From contig NZ_CP109796.1 of the NCBI RefSeq assembly GCF_038725785.1, positions 2,852,001 to 2,916,000 of the forward strand: a DNA stretch of 64,000 bases, given 5' to 3'. The number at the start of each line of letters is the position of its first letter. Positions within the stretch are counted from its first letter, which is position 1. The notes below the pieces were generated by a model, which saw nothing but the letters and a program-made list of their open reading frames with translations, was not told the DNA's origin and made no database searches. The position numbers and the translations under genes are program-made. This document shows positions 33,764 to 42,112 of this stretch, piece by piece. The DNA comes from Termitidicoccus mucosus (lineage in GTDB: Bacteria; Verrucomicrobiota; Verrucomicrobiia; Opitutales; Opitutaceae).

Positions 33764-34197
33764 AGACCAAAGATACAACAAAGGGAAGCTGCCTATGCGG
33801 GAGCGTATGCTTTGAAGCTGATTTGCCACCCGTTCGGTTTCAGTATTGCCATTGTATCTCGTGCCGGAAGACGACCTCCTCCGCGCATGGAGCATTCTTG
33901 TTCTTCCTGCCGGAAAGGTTTCGATGGATCGCAGGCGAATCAATGATAGAACGATTCACCGACCAGCAGTCGAATCCCGGATATATGCGGTGGTTTTGCA
34001 GAAGATGCGGCAGCGCCGTGCCCCGCTTGAGCCGAAACAAACAATATTTCGTGATTCCCGCCGGGCTGCTCGATGACGATCCACTCGCCAAACCCGAGAG
34101 AAATATCTTCTGGGATGAGCGGGCACCGTGGCTGCTCAATATCGATATGATCCCGAAGTTTTCGGAAGGCATCGATTCCATCATTCGCGAAACCTGA
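33760..34197 (+). CDS. GFA family (CENP-V/GFA) zinc protein
   Basis: 145 residues. The zinc ligands are Cys11/Cys13 in 'GSCLCGSV', Cys30/Cys32/Cys35 in 'YCHCISCRK', and Cys80/Cys83 in 'WFCRRCGSA', the pattern of the glutathione-dependent formaldehyde-activating (GFA) family. Most members are not true Gfa enzymes and may act on other adducts. Its start overlaps the DUF4440 stop (ATGA). Such proteins are frequent cargo of integrons and other accessory regions. Confidence 0.9.
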   Translation: MKTKDTTKGSCLCGSVCFEADLPPVRFQYCHCISCRKTTSSAHGAFLFFLPERFRWIAGESMIERFTDQQSNPGYMRWFCRRCGSAVPRLSRNKQYFVIPAGLLDDDPLAKPERNIFWDERAPWLLNIDMIPKFSEGIDSIIRET

Positions 34198-34229
34198 GGA
34201 GCCTAAGCGCGTTTACCAAAAAGAAAATT

Positions 34230-34366
34230 GAGGAAGTCTGTTTTGACACAGAGGGCACAGAGCGCGGCCCACAGAGGCCACGGAGGCCAAACCTGAAAAG
34301 GTCTTTTTTCTCTCTGTGCTCTCCGTGTCAGAGCTCTGTGTTCTCTGTGTCAAAACAGACTTCCTC
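34230..34366. repeat. Long palindromic repeat, family F (copy 1)
   Basis: The outer arms TCTGTTTTGACACAGAG and CTCTGTGTCAAAACAGA are perfect; further CACAGAG units pair inside. It is nearly identical over about 120 bases to 36352-36470, and the pair brackets the AraC/SDR module. Confidence 0.9.
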
Positions 34367-34474
34367 TGCCTTTTCGCGTCTTTGTGCCGACTATTTTGTT
34401 AGCACTCTAAAGCTCAGGGCGCAGATGGATATTCCAAATGGTGCTTGGCCCGGCCAGGCGTATGCCGCGGTGGT

Positions 34475-35392
34475 TCACGCGCCGCCTCGATGAGACCCGA
34501 TGAATTCCTTTGGTGATTGCCCCGTCTCGCGGCTGAAGGCCGTGCTGAAGCCGCTGGCAGACTCGTAGCCGACGGCGAGCGCCGTTTCGGCAACCGGCTT
34601 CCGCTCGCGGGCCAGCAGGTCTCTGGCAACCGCGAGTCGCCATTGCAGCAAATAGTTCAGCGGCGTCCGCCCAATCACTCGGGCAAAGCGTTCCGCGAAG
34701 GCGGACCGGGACATGCCGGCCTCGCGGGCGAGCGTGGCGAGCGTCCACGGCCGGGCCGTTTTCGTGTGGATGGCGCGCAGGGCGGCCGCAAGCCGCGGCT
34801 CCCGCAGTCCCGCCAGCAATCCGGTCGCGGTCACTCCGGCCGGGACGGATCGCAGCGCCTCGACCAGCATGACTTCGATGAGGCGGGCCAATACAAGCGC
34901 CCGGCCGGCGCGATTCTCGCGCGCCTCCCGCCGGATGAGTTCGACAATGGCCGCCACGCTGCCGATTGACGGATCGGCTGCGCGGATGCGCAGCATCCTC
35001 GGCAAGGAATCCAACAGCATCGATGCGTTGATGGGATCGAAGGAAAAGTATCCCCCCAGCATGCTGACCGACGGTTCCTTCGTCGCGTCGCCGTGAAAAA
35101 CCTCTTCCGCCTGCCGTTCGGACGGGGCGAGCTTCATTGCGCTTGGTTTGACCTTCGGATCGCTCGCCATGGTGAATCCAGGCATGGCCGGAAACAGGAC
35201 GAAATCCCCCGCATCGAGCATCGTCGCGGGGATTCCATCGACGGCCAGCCAGCACGGCCCTTTGAGCACAAGCGCGAAACTCGGCTGCCCAAGCGCCGGA
35301 TAGCACACGCCCCAGCGCCCCGCGCCATGGATGATTTTGGTTCCGACGGCTTGCGGTCTCAGGAGTGTGACGATGGCGGCCAGGGCATCCAT
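34475..35392 (-). CDS. AraC-family regulator with cupin_6 N-terminus
   Basis: 305 residues from the ATG at 35392 (the frame runs on but is not coding). The N-terminal sensor begins 'MDALAAIVTLLRPQAVGTK' and contains 'WLAVDGIPATMLDAGDFVLFP', the AraC_binding-like cupin_6 form. The C-terminal helix-turn-helix pair is 'WTLATLAREAGMSRSAFAERFARVIG' and 'VAETALAVGYESASGFSTAFSRETGQSPKEF'. It is divergent from an SDR gene with 87 bases between, a common regulator/target pair in proteobacteria. It probably responds to a small electrophile or substrate of the SDR. Confidence 0.92.
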   Translation of the reverse strand: MDALAAIVTLLRPQAVGTKIIHGAGRWGVCYPALGQPSFALVLKGPCWLAVDGIPATMLDAGDFVLFPAMPGFTMASDPKVKPSAMKLAPSERQAEEVFHGDATKEPSVSMLGGYFSFDPINASMLLDSLPRMLRIRAADPSIGSVAAIVELIRREARENRAGRALVLARLIEVMLVEALRSVPAGVTATGLLAGLREPRLAAALRAIHTKTARPWTLATLAREAGMSRSAFAERFARVIGRTPLNYLLQWRLAVARDLLARERKPVAETALAVGYESASGFSTAFSRETGQSPKEFIGSHRGGA

Positions 35393-35479
35393 TTTGGACG
35401 ATCTGAAATGTATTTTGGATTTTCCATTATGGCAAGTCCGGAAAACCCTGCTAACATAGGGGATCACCGAGAAACATAT

Positions 35480-36313
35480 ATGAATACAAAAAACACTGTT
35501 CTGCTCACCGGCTGCTCTTCCGGCTTCGGCAAGGCGGGCACCGCGCACTTCCTTGCCCGCGGCTGGAATGTCATCGCCACCATGCGTTCGCCCAAACCAG
35601 GGCTGCTTGAAGACAGCGACCGGTTGCTTGTCGCATCCCTGGACGTCACCGATTCGGGGAGCATTTCCGACGCCATCTCGAAGGGGATGGAGCGGTTCGG
35701 AAAAATCGACGTCGTGGTGAACAATGCGGGGATCGGCATGTTCGGGGCGCACGAGGTCGTGGCCGACGACGTGATCCGGCAGGTGTTCGAGACAAATACC
35801 TTCGGCGTAATGGCGGTGTGCCGCGCCATTGCGCCTCACATGCGCGAACGCGGTTCGGGCACGATTATCAACGTGACATCGAGCGCCGGCATCGCACCGA
35901 TGCCACTGGTCGCGGTTTATACGGCCAGCAAGTATGCGGTCGAGGGTTTCTCGGAATCGCTCGCCTATGAGCTCGGGATGTTTGGCGTGCGGGTGAAGAT
36001 CGTCGAGCCGGGGCTCGCGCCATCGACGAGCTTCGCGGCCAATTCCGGCGGGCGCTGCGACAATATGATTCCCGCAGCCTACGCCGACTATGCGGGACGC
36101 TACCTCAAATCGATGCAGGAGTATCCCGCCGCCTATACCACTGCGGAGGATGTCGCGGAGGCCATCTATGCGGCCGCGACCGACGGACGCGACCAGCTTC
36201 GCTACCCGGCTGGCGCCGACAGCGTCATGCTGGCGGAGTTGCGCCAATCGCTTCCCGAGCAGGAATTCATGACCCGCATACGAACCATGTTCGGAGGCGC
36301 CCCGGCAAAGTGA
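35480..36313 (+). CDS. Short-chain dehydrogenase/reductase
   Basis: 277 residues of a classical SDR. The cofactor motif TGCSSGFG is at 10-17, NNAG at 81-84, and the catalytic Ser134/135, Tyr147 and Lys151 in 'VAVYTASKYAVEG'. The glycine motif and 'ATMRSP' after strand 2 favour NADP(H). The substrate is unknown. ATG at 35480. It is divergent from the AraC regulator. The module is framed by two near-identical family F repeats, which suggests it arrived or can move as a unit. Confidence 0.93.
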   Translation: MNTKNTVLLTGCSSGFGKAGTAHFLARGWNVIATMRSPKPGLLEDSDRLLVASLDVTDSGSISDAISKGMERFGKIDVVVNNAGIGMFGAHEVVADDVIRQVFETNTFGVMAVCRAIAPHMRERGSGTIINVTSSAGIAPMPLVAVYTASKYAVEGFSESLAYELGMFGVRVKIVEPGLAPSTSFAANSGGRCDNMIPAAYADYAGRYLKSMQEYPAAYTTAEDVAEAIYAAATDGRDQLRYPAGADSVMLAELRQSLPEQEFMTRIRTMFGGAPAK

Positions 36314-36643
36314 GTTTCCCTTGCCTCGCTTGCTCCGGGCATGGCTTAGGGTCTGTTTTGACACAGAGGGCACAGAGCGCGGCCCACAGAGACCACGGAG
36401 GCCAAGCCTGAAACGGTTTTTTCTCTGTGCCCTCCGTGTCAGAACTCTGTGTTCTCTGTGTCAAAACAGAATTCATTAAACCGTGGCCGTCCCTCCATTT
36501 ATAAATGCGGCCACTATATTGGACTCGCGAAAGTGAGCGAATCCGACAAACCATGCCTTATGAAATCGAAGCATTATACGAGCGGATTGGATTTTGACGA
36601 CCGCAGCCACGTGGTTTTTATATAAACGAAGGCGGGTAAAATC
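36314..36643. other. Gene-free stretch with family F repeat
   Basis: The palindrome at 36352-36470 fills the first half. The rest holds a family B fragment (GGCCGTCCCTCC, near 36485) and AT-rich sequence that may carry the promoter of the DUF1697 gene. No gene was seen. Confidence 0.6.
36352..36470. repeat. Long palindromic repeat, family F (copy 2)
   Basis: The inverted ends are TCTGTTTTGACACAGAG and its complement. It differs from copy 1 (34230-34366) at only a few positions. Confidence 0.9.
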
Positions 36644-37159
36644 ATGGCACGCCATGTCGCTTTTCTCCGGGGCGTGAGCCCGATGAATGCAAAGATGCCG
36701 GAACTGAAACGGTGTTTCGAATCGGCCGGATTTGTTGACGTCAAAACCGTGCTTTCGAGCGGCAATGTCGTATTCGACTCCTCGTTGCGTTCCCTCTCCG
36801 GGATCGAGCGCAAGGCGGAGGCTGCGATGGCGAGGCACTTGGGCCGCGCCTTTCCCACAATCGCAAGGACCGTCGGGGAATTGCAGAGGATGATCGAGGC
36901 CGATCCGTTTGCCCGGTTCGATCTTCCCGCAGAGGCCAAGCGTGTCGTCACTTTTCTGCGCAAGCCGTGCGGGGCGATCCCGCGGCTGCCGATCGAGAAG
37001 GAGGGCGCGCGCATCCTCGCCCTGGAGGGACGGGAGGTCTTTACCGCCTATGTGCCCAATCCCCGCGGTCCGGTTTTCATGAACCTGATCGAAAAGGCAT
37101 TCGGAGCAGGGGTGACCACGCGCACCTGGGAGACGGTGAGGAAATGCGCACAGGCGTAG
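36644..37159 (+). CDS. DUF1697 family protein
   Basis: 171 residues. 'HVAFLRGVSPMNAKMPELKRCFESAGFVDVKTVLSSGNVVFDS' and the ending 'TTRTWETVRKCAQA' match DUF1697, a ferredoxin-like-fold cytoplasmic family of unknown function (relatives usually read 'FLRGINVGG.. L...GF..V.TY..SGNV.F'). The 'GVSPMNAK' here replaces the usual 'GINVGGKN'. ATG at 36644. It stands alone, outside the repeat-bracketed module. Confidence 0.88.
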   Translation: MARHVAFLRGVSPMNAKMPELKRCFESAGFVDVKTVLSSGNVVFDSSLRSLSGIERKAEAAMARHLGRAFPTIARTVGELQRMIEADPFARFDLPAEAKRVVTFLRKPCGAIPRLPIEKEGARILALEGREVFTAYVPNPRGPVFMNLIEKAFGAGVTTRTWETVRKCAQA

Positions 37160-37259
37160 TGATTCGGGGTTTGCTTCGGTTTGTCGGAGCGTCGGCGGGG
37201 ATCCCGTCGCTGCAATGTCCCGGGATCTTTATATTATTTTCGAACGAAATTTATATTTA

Positions 37260-37324
37260 GGTAGGGCGAGGCGTCCCGCCGAGCCGTTGGTCAGCAACGG
37301 CTCGGCGGGACGCCTCGCCCTACC
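37260..37324. repeat. Palindromic intergenic repeat, family C (copy 2)
   Basis: GGTAGGGCGAGGCGTCCCGC and its exact inverse form a stem of about 26 bp with a short loop. It lies between the convergent DUF1697 gene and the second TonB receptor, where it could end both transcripts. Confidence 0.88.
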
Positions 37325-37355
37325 TTGATAAGTCTATAATGGTTCGAAAATGGTA

Positions 37356-39797
37356 TTATTTGAATGTATATGAAACAGTGAAGCGCACCGAGCGGGGGTC
37401 GCCTTCGATGACCGAGGTACGGCTGCCGGCGGCGAGCACGTAATCCTCGTCGAATAGATTGGCCACCGACAGGCGGGCGATCCAGTCGGCGCGGCGGTAG
37501 GATAAGCCGAGATTCACCACCGTGCGGCTGCCGACCGTGAACGTGGGCTGGCTGGCGGCAAAGGAGCCGTCGGGCAGCGGCCGGGTGGTGGTGTAGCCGG
37601 TCGCAGTGTCGCCGGCCACGTCGCCCTTGTAGTCAACGCCCACGTTCACGCCGAAGCCGGCGAGGAGGCCGTTCGTGAAACGGTAATCCACATAGGCGCC
37701 GAGGCTGCGGTCGGGCACCCCGCGCACGCGGACATCGGTGACGGGCTGGCGGATTTCGTAGTCACTGTAATTGAAGAAGACGGTCAGGTTTCTGTTGTAG
37801 GAATACCTGGCCTCGAATTCCCAGCCTTTGGATTTCAGGTTCAGGTAGAGCGGATTCGGGAAATCGGGCGGCGGCGTTATGCCCTGCGAGACGAGGGTGT
37901 AGAATTCGCTGTTGGGGACCGGATAGTTTTCCTGCTCGATGATGAAGTAGGCAAACGAGGCGGTCAGCGTGTTGTTGAGCAGGGCGGTTTTCACGCCGAA
38001 CTCGTTCTGGTTGCCCGCGGCGACCTTGAGCGAGGGCGCGTTCTTGCCCGCGCTGAGCGAGCCGGGCATGGTGCCGCCGGATTCGTTGTAGCCATAGAAG
38101 AAGGAAAGCTCTTTTAGCGGCTTGACCACCACGCCGCCGGAAAGCGCGGTGTCGGACAAGTTATACGAGGGCGTGGTGTGGCCCAGCGTCGGGTCCCGGT
38201 CGGTCGGGCCGCTGTCGGTGCGCGTCAGCTCGCCGAAGAAACGCGACACGCCGCCGGAAAGCAGGATGCGGTCGCCGAACAGGCCAAGGGTTTCGAAGAT
38301 GAAGAGCTGGAGGTCGTTTTGCTTGGCCTTCTTGTCGGTGCGGTTGGTGTCGGTGGGCGCGGGATAGACGCGCGGGGGATAGGTGATGGCGCCGAGGTTG
38401 TCGGCATGGACATCGGGACGCGCGCCGGGCGGAGTGGCGATGAAGCGGACGACGGAGGTGTTGGCGGCGAGGCCGAGCAGCGTGGTCGATGTGCCCCAGG
38501 ACGGCTGGAAGCGGATGGCGTATTCGTTTTTTATGTGCCCTTCGGTGTATTCGAGGTCCACGGAAGTGGCGCTGCGGCTGTATATATATTCCGACGCGTC
38601 GGGCAGGGCCAGCGGCGTGCCGGCGAGCGTCACGGTGCCGGTCGTGTCGGCGTTGTAGGCGGCGGTGTTCCAGATGACGCCGGGTTCATACAGGCCGGTG
38701 AAGGGGTTGCGGCTGCCGGTCTCGGTGACGGTGTTGCCGAGCGAGTCGAGGTATTTTATGGCCGCGCCGGTGCCGCCGGCGTCCTTGCGGCGCACGTGAT
38801 CGCCCATGACATAGAGGCGCATGGTGACGCGGCTGCCGAGGGTGGAGAGCAGTTCGGCGCTGACGCGTTCGGTGGAGCGGTGGCGGGAGTCGCTGTCATC
38901 GCCGAACGACCAGTCGCGCGGGAGCCCGGCGGCGCGGCGGGCGGAATCGCGGGTGCCGACATGCGGGTCGAGGGGCAGGCCGCTGAGGTTGGTCTCGCGG
39001 TTGTCGAGAAACTCGGCCTTCAGGATGAGCTTGTGCTGCGGCGAAAGCCGGAGGGAGAACGACGGCGCGACGAGCCAGCCGTGCCGGTATTGGTTTTTCG
39101 CGTAGAGGTCGTCATACCACCACGCGGCGACGAGGCGGGCCGCCATCGAGCCCGCCGGGTCGAGGACGCGGTTGATGTCAATGTCGGCGCCGTTTCCCAT
39201 GTATTGGGCGAGCCCGCCGGTGACGGTGATCTGGTTGTAATCGAGCGGCGACTTCGTGATCGGGTTCATCACGCCGCCGGGACTGCCGCCGGGCACGAGG
39301 ATGGCGTTGGGGCCCTTGATGATCTCGATGCGCTCGATGTTATAGGGAGCCAGCGACATGCTGTAGCCATCGGCGCCGGAGATGACCGTGCCGTCGATGA
39401 ATTCCTGCGAGACCTGAAAGCCGCGGATCTGGTAACGGTCGCCGCCGTAGGGCAGCGTGGATTCCACGACGGGCGTCACGTATTTGGCCACATCGAGCAT
39501 GCGCGGCGCCTGCGTGTCGGTGAATAGCTGGCTGGTGACGACGGAAATCGTCTGCGGGACATCCTGCAACGACATGGCCACGCGCGTGGTGCTGAGCGCT
39601 TGGTGGGACTGGTATTCGCTGACGGGTTTTTCGGTGATGGTGAACGTGGGCAGGTTCACCACTTCGTCGCGGCCGGCGGCGGCGGGCTCCTGCTGGGCGG
39701 AAACGATCAGCCCGGCGGATGCAAACGCGCACAGGGCGCGGAACAATAGAGCGGTGCGGCGGAGGCCGGGTGCGGAAGGATGGGGAGGCATAGGCAT
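37356..39797 (-). CDS. TonB-dependent siderophore receptor
   Basis: 813 residues from the ATG at 39797. A signal peptide (about 10-37) precedes 'EVVNLPTFTITEK', a TonB-box-like segment. The plug has 'VAMSLQDVPQTISVVTSQLF', 'YQIRGFQVSQEFIDG' and 'IERIEIIKGPNAILVPGGSPGGVMNPITK'. The barrel ends 'VRFTVSYTFK'. The plug wording is that of the FhuA/FpvA siderophore class. Unlike the receptor at 24983, I see no clear Fur box upstream, and no iron genes adjoin, so the ligand could be another chelate or a carbohydrate. Confidence 0.92.
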   Translation of the reverse strand: MPMPPHPSAPGLRRTALLFRALCAFASAGLIVSAQQEPAAAGRDEVVNLPTFTITEKPVSEYQSHQALSTTRVAMSLQDVPQTISVVTSQLFTDTQAPRMLDVAKYVTPVVESTLPYGGDRYQIRGFQVSQEFIDGTVISGADGYSMSLAPYNIERIEIIKGPNAILVPGGSPGGVMNPITKSPLDYNQITVTGGLAQYMGNGADIDINRVLDPAGSMAARLVAAWWYDDLYAKNQYRHGWLVAPSFSLRLSPQHKLILKAEFLDNRETNLSGLPLDPHVGTRDSARRAAGLPRDWSFGDDSDSRHRSTERVSAELLSTLGSRVTMRLYVMGDHVRRKDAGGTGAAIKYLDSLGNTVTETGSRNPFTGLYEPGVIWNTAAYNADTTGTVTLAGTPLALPDASEYIYSRSATSVDLEYTEGHIKNEYAIRFQPSWGTSTTLLGLAANTSVVRFIATPPGARPDVHADNLGAITYPPRVYPAPTDTNRTDKKAKQNDLQLFIFETLGLFGDRILLSGGVSRFFGELTRTDSGPTDRDPTLGHTTPSYNLSDTALSGGVVVKPLKELSFFYGYNESGGTMPGSLSAGKNAPSLKVAAGNQNEFGVKTALLNNTLTASFAYFIIEQENYPVPNSEFYTLVSQGITPPPDFPNPLYLNLKSKGWEFEARYSYNRNLTVFFNYSDYEIRQPVTDVRVRGVPDRSLGAYVDYRFTNGLLAGFGVNVGVDYKGDVAGDTATGYTTTRPLPDGSFAASQPTFTVGSRTVVNLGLSYRRADWIARLSVANLFDEDYVLAAGSRTSVIEGDPRSVRFTVSYTFK

Positions 39798-39983
39798 GGC
39801 AGTGCGTGTGGGTTGGTTGGGATGAAGAAGGGGGGAAGGAACGAAAAACCGCGACGGGGCGGTTTGCGCGAAAGCGGGACGGGGCAATGCACATCAGAAA
39901 TTCTAACCGGCAAGATTAGATAAAATCATACAGTAAATCAGCCTCGCTCCGGATTTGTTATTATCTTATTTATAATTAATATT

Positions 39984-40208
39984 TTATATAATAAAAATGG
40001 CGTTTCTCCGACTCGCGCATAGACTTCTCATCGGCTCGTGAGTGCATTTGAGAGACACTTTTTGTGGTCGCTTCACCGCCGCACCTTGTTGCTTGCACGT
40101 TGTGCGGCCAACCGCCTGAGGGATCTTTGCCTCGATCCGGCCCGACATCGCGCGGGAGACGAATGCGTCCGGTATCTCCACAACTTCGGCAGGCGTTTTC
40201 GTGGTCAT
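39984..40208 (-). CDS. Possible small protein, divergent from RHH gene
   Basis: 74 codons starting at an ATG (40208): 'MTTKTPAEVVEIPDAFVSRA' then a basic tail. The first half reads like protein (balanced acidic/basic helix), but there is no recognisable family or ribosome-binding site. It is divergent from the ribbon-helix-helix gene with the palindrome between, so a toxin/antitoxin-like pair is imaginable but unsupported. Confidence 0.25.
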   Translation of the reverse strand: MTTKTPAEVVEIPDAFVSRAMSGRIEAKIPQAVGRTTCKQQGAAVKRPQKVSLKCTHEPMRSLCASRRNAIFII

Positions 40209-40237
40209 TTTAGGCAGGGTTTTGAGGATAATCAACA

Positions 40238-40255
40238 CTATATAACGCTGTATAG
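40238..40255. promoter_or_regulatory. Operator-like palindrome before RHH gene
   Basis: CTATA-N8-TATAG lies 58-75 bases upstream of the ribbon-helix-helix start, in a short AT-rich stretch. RHH proteins often repress their own promoters through such sites. The assignment is by position only. Confidence 0.35.
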
Positions 40256-40312
40256 AGTTACATAGCGCGGAACTTGCAAGCATTTTTTTTCGAATTTTGC
40301 TACCCACTGAAA

Positions 40313-40534
40313 ATGAAAACCAAAGACAGGATATCCGCGACGCTCCCGGACTACATTATCCAGGAAATCGAGAGATGCGGAGCCCTGCTCGAACTCACCA
40401 AGGCGGAATATCTCACCGCCATCGCCAAGAAGTGGTTTGCGGACGGCACCCCGCCAGTGACGCCGGAGGAAATCATCTTGCGCAAACAAGCCGAAAAGCA
40501 GCCCAAAATAAGTCCGCAGAAAAAGATGATTTAG
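40313..40534 (+). CDS. Small ribbon-helix-helix (CopG-like) DNA-binding protein
   Basis: 73 residues from the ATG at 40313. 'KTKDRISATLPDYIIQEIERCGALLELTKAEYLTAIAKKWFADG' has the beta-strand, helix, turn, helix pattern of CopG/MetJ/Arc proteins. A basic tail follows ('LRKQAEKQPKISPQKKMI'). Such proteins are autoregulators, often antitoxins. No obvious toxin gene follows. Confidence 0.7.
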   Translation: MKTKDRISATLPDYIIQEIERCGALLELTKAEYLTAIAKKWFADGTPPVTPEEIILRKQAEKQPKISPQKKMI

Positions 40535-40900
40535 CCGGAATTATTCCGGCTGGAGCATTTTTCGTTTATTCTATCGCAACAGGCAGGGGCGGTTCGCATA
40601 TCCGTTTGGCGTGACCACAGCTTTGCGCGGCAGCGGGCAGCGCAGGGGCATCCTTGCCCGCCGTCATTCCGAGCAAAGCGACATCCTCAATCGAAGGCGC
40701 GCAGCCGCCGGAAAAGAAAGCTGCGCTGTGCGCGACCGTTTTGGGATCGCAGGCAGGATGCCCGCGCTACGACATGCCGGCGCGCATCCGGCGGGGATGC
40801 CGTATCGATATGCGTTGCCCAATCCACGATTTCACGGGAAGGCCGCGTGGAGGGGGTTGGCGGAACGATGGCCGCCATGATGTTTTGCCATTTTGCGCGC
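40535..40900. other. Gene-free stretch with decayed repeats
   Basis: GC-rich sequence with short palindromic pieces (GGCATCCTTGCCCGCC near 40648; GGCAGGATGCCCGC near 40752), like the unit inside scpA. Small ORFs here are composition artefacts. It lies between convergent genes. Confidence 0.5.
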
Positions 40901-41983
40901 TCAGCACCTGGCTGGCCGGCCGGTTCGCGCGCTTGCATAGACGGCGTCGATGATGCGCATGAGGTTCACGGCCTGGTCGGGCGTGTTGAGCGGCTTCTCG
41001 CGGCCTTCGATCGCGGCCACAAAATTCGCGGCGGCATTCACCCGGCCCATGGTCTCGTCGGGAGGGACGATGATGCTGCGGTTCACCGGCAGTCCGTTTT
41101 CCTGCGCGTAGAGTTCGCAGGTGTCGGTCGCGGTCTCGTCAATGCCGTCCTGCCCAAACAGCCGGCGCACAAGCCCGCCAGCTTTCACGCCCTGGAACGC
41201 CACCGACACTTCCTCGCGCGCGATGAGCTCGGCCCACGACATTTGCAGCGTCACGACCTGGCCGGTCTTGAAGCGCACGAAGCCGTGGCAGGCGTTTTCC
41301 ACGTCGGTCACGCCCTTCGCGCTGTCGGGGATGCCCCACGGTCCCTTGAAGGACTTGTCCGTGATGAAGTCGGAAAAGGTCTGCGCCAGCGCCCACTCGG
41401 GCTCGGGGTAGCCCATGAACCAGAGCGCGAGGTCGAGCATGTGCAGCAGGTCGATGACCGGGCCGCCGCCGGAGAGCGCCTTGTTGGTGAACCAGCCGCC
41501 GAAACCGGGGATGCCCGTGCGGCGCACCCATTTGGCCTGGGCGGAATTGATGCGCCCGGCCGCGCCCTGCGAAATATACTCCATCATCGCCCGCGACTCG
41601 GGGCGGGCGCGGTTGTTGAAATCGAACATGAGCACGCGCTTTGCCTTTTCGGCGGCCGCGGCCATGGCGCGGGTCTCGCGGGCGTTGAGCGCGGGCGGCT
41701 TTTCGCAAAAAACATGCCGGCCGGCCTTGAGCGCCTGGAGCGCGAGCGCCGCGTGAAACTTGTTCGGCACGATGATGGAGACCGCGTCGAGTTCCGGGCA
41801 CTGCTTCAACATCTGCGCCACGTCGCCAAACGCGCGCGCGACGCCTTCGCGCGCGGCGGTCTTCTCCGCGGCGGCGAGGTTCATGTCGGCGATGGCGACA
41901 ATCTCCGCCCCCGCTTTTCTGAAACCCGCCGCATGATATTTCACCATGCCGCCGGCGCCGATGATTCCGATTTTTGTGCTCAT
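40901..41983 (-). CDS. Gfo/Idh/MocA-family oxidoreductase (cytoplasmic)
   Basis: 360 residues. The N-terminal Rossmann fold has 'KIGIIGAGGMVKYHAAGF', and the family motif EKP is in 'HVFCEKPPALN' near residue 93. The C-terminal alpha/beta domain has 'GGGPVIDLLHMLDLALWFMG', whose His/Asp residues bind substrate in relatives. No signal peptide. It is an NAD(P)-dependent sugar or sugar-acid dehydrogenase; the substrate is unknown. It follows a TIM-barrel isomerase on the same strand, separated by a palindromic repeat, and is the last gene of the large carbohydrate locus. ATG at 41983. Confidence 0.93.
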   Translation of the reverse strand: MSTKIGIIGAGGMVKYHAAGFRKAGAEIVAIADMNLAAAEKTAAREGVARAFGDVAQMLKQCPELDAVSIIVPNKFHAALALQALKAGRHVFCEKPPALNARETRAMAAAAEKAKRVLMFDFNNRARPESRAMMEYISQGAAGRINSAQAKWVRRTGIPGFGGWFTNKALSGGGPVIDLLHMLDLALWFMGYPEPEWALAQTFSDFITDKSFKGPWGIPDSAKGVTDVENACHGFVRFKTGQVVTLQMSWAELIAREEVSVAFQGVKAGGLVRRLFGQDGIDETATDTCELYAQENGLPVNRSIIVPPDETMGRVNAAANFVAAIEGREKPLNTPDQAVNLMRIIDAVYASARTGRPARC

Positions 41984-41993
41984 GATTTAATAA

Positions 41994-42099
41994 AGTTTAA
42001 GTTGGAAGTTGAAGTTGAAGTTTTTGGAGCGCGTTGAAGTTGAAAGCACAAGCTCAAGAAGAGGGCGCCGGCACGGCGGCGGCTGCCTCAACTTAAACT
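41994..42099. repeat. Palindromic intergenic repeat, family I (copy 2)
   Basis: AGTTTAAGTTGGAAGTTGAA at the left pairs with TCAACTTAAACT at the right. A run of GAAGTT units lies between. It matches the design of copy 1 at 5219-5274. Confidence 0.7.
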
Positions 42100-42112
42100 G
42101 GCCGCGCAGCGG

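Larger units (their letters stand above)
39798..40312. other. Intergenic region with AT-rich promoter-like segment
   Basis: From 39900 to 40000 the sequence is strongly AT-rich (for example TTATAATTAATATTTTATA), suitable for a promoter of the TonB receptor on the minus strand. A possible small minus-strand gene (39984-40208) and an operator-like palindrome (40238-40255) follow. Nothing else is recognised. Confidence 0.5.

Noticed and set aside
35393-36373. Upstream extension of the AraC frame
   Set aside because: It overlaps the SDR gene antisense; the regulator's own N-terminus starts at 35392.
34230-36470. Possible CRISPR repeats
   Set aside because: Only two long palindromic copies 2 kb apart with genes between; no regular spacers and no cas genes.
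39900-40313. tRNA or small RNA gene
   Set aside because: I found no cloverleaf or conserved T-loop sequence here or in any other gap.
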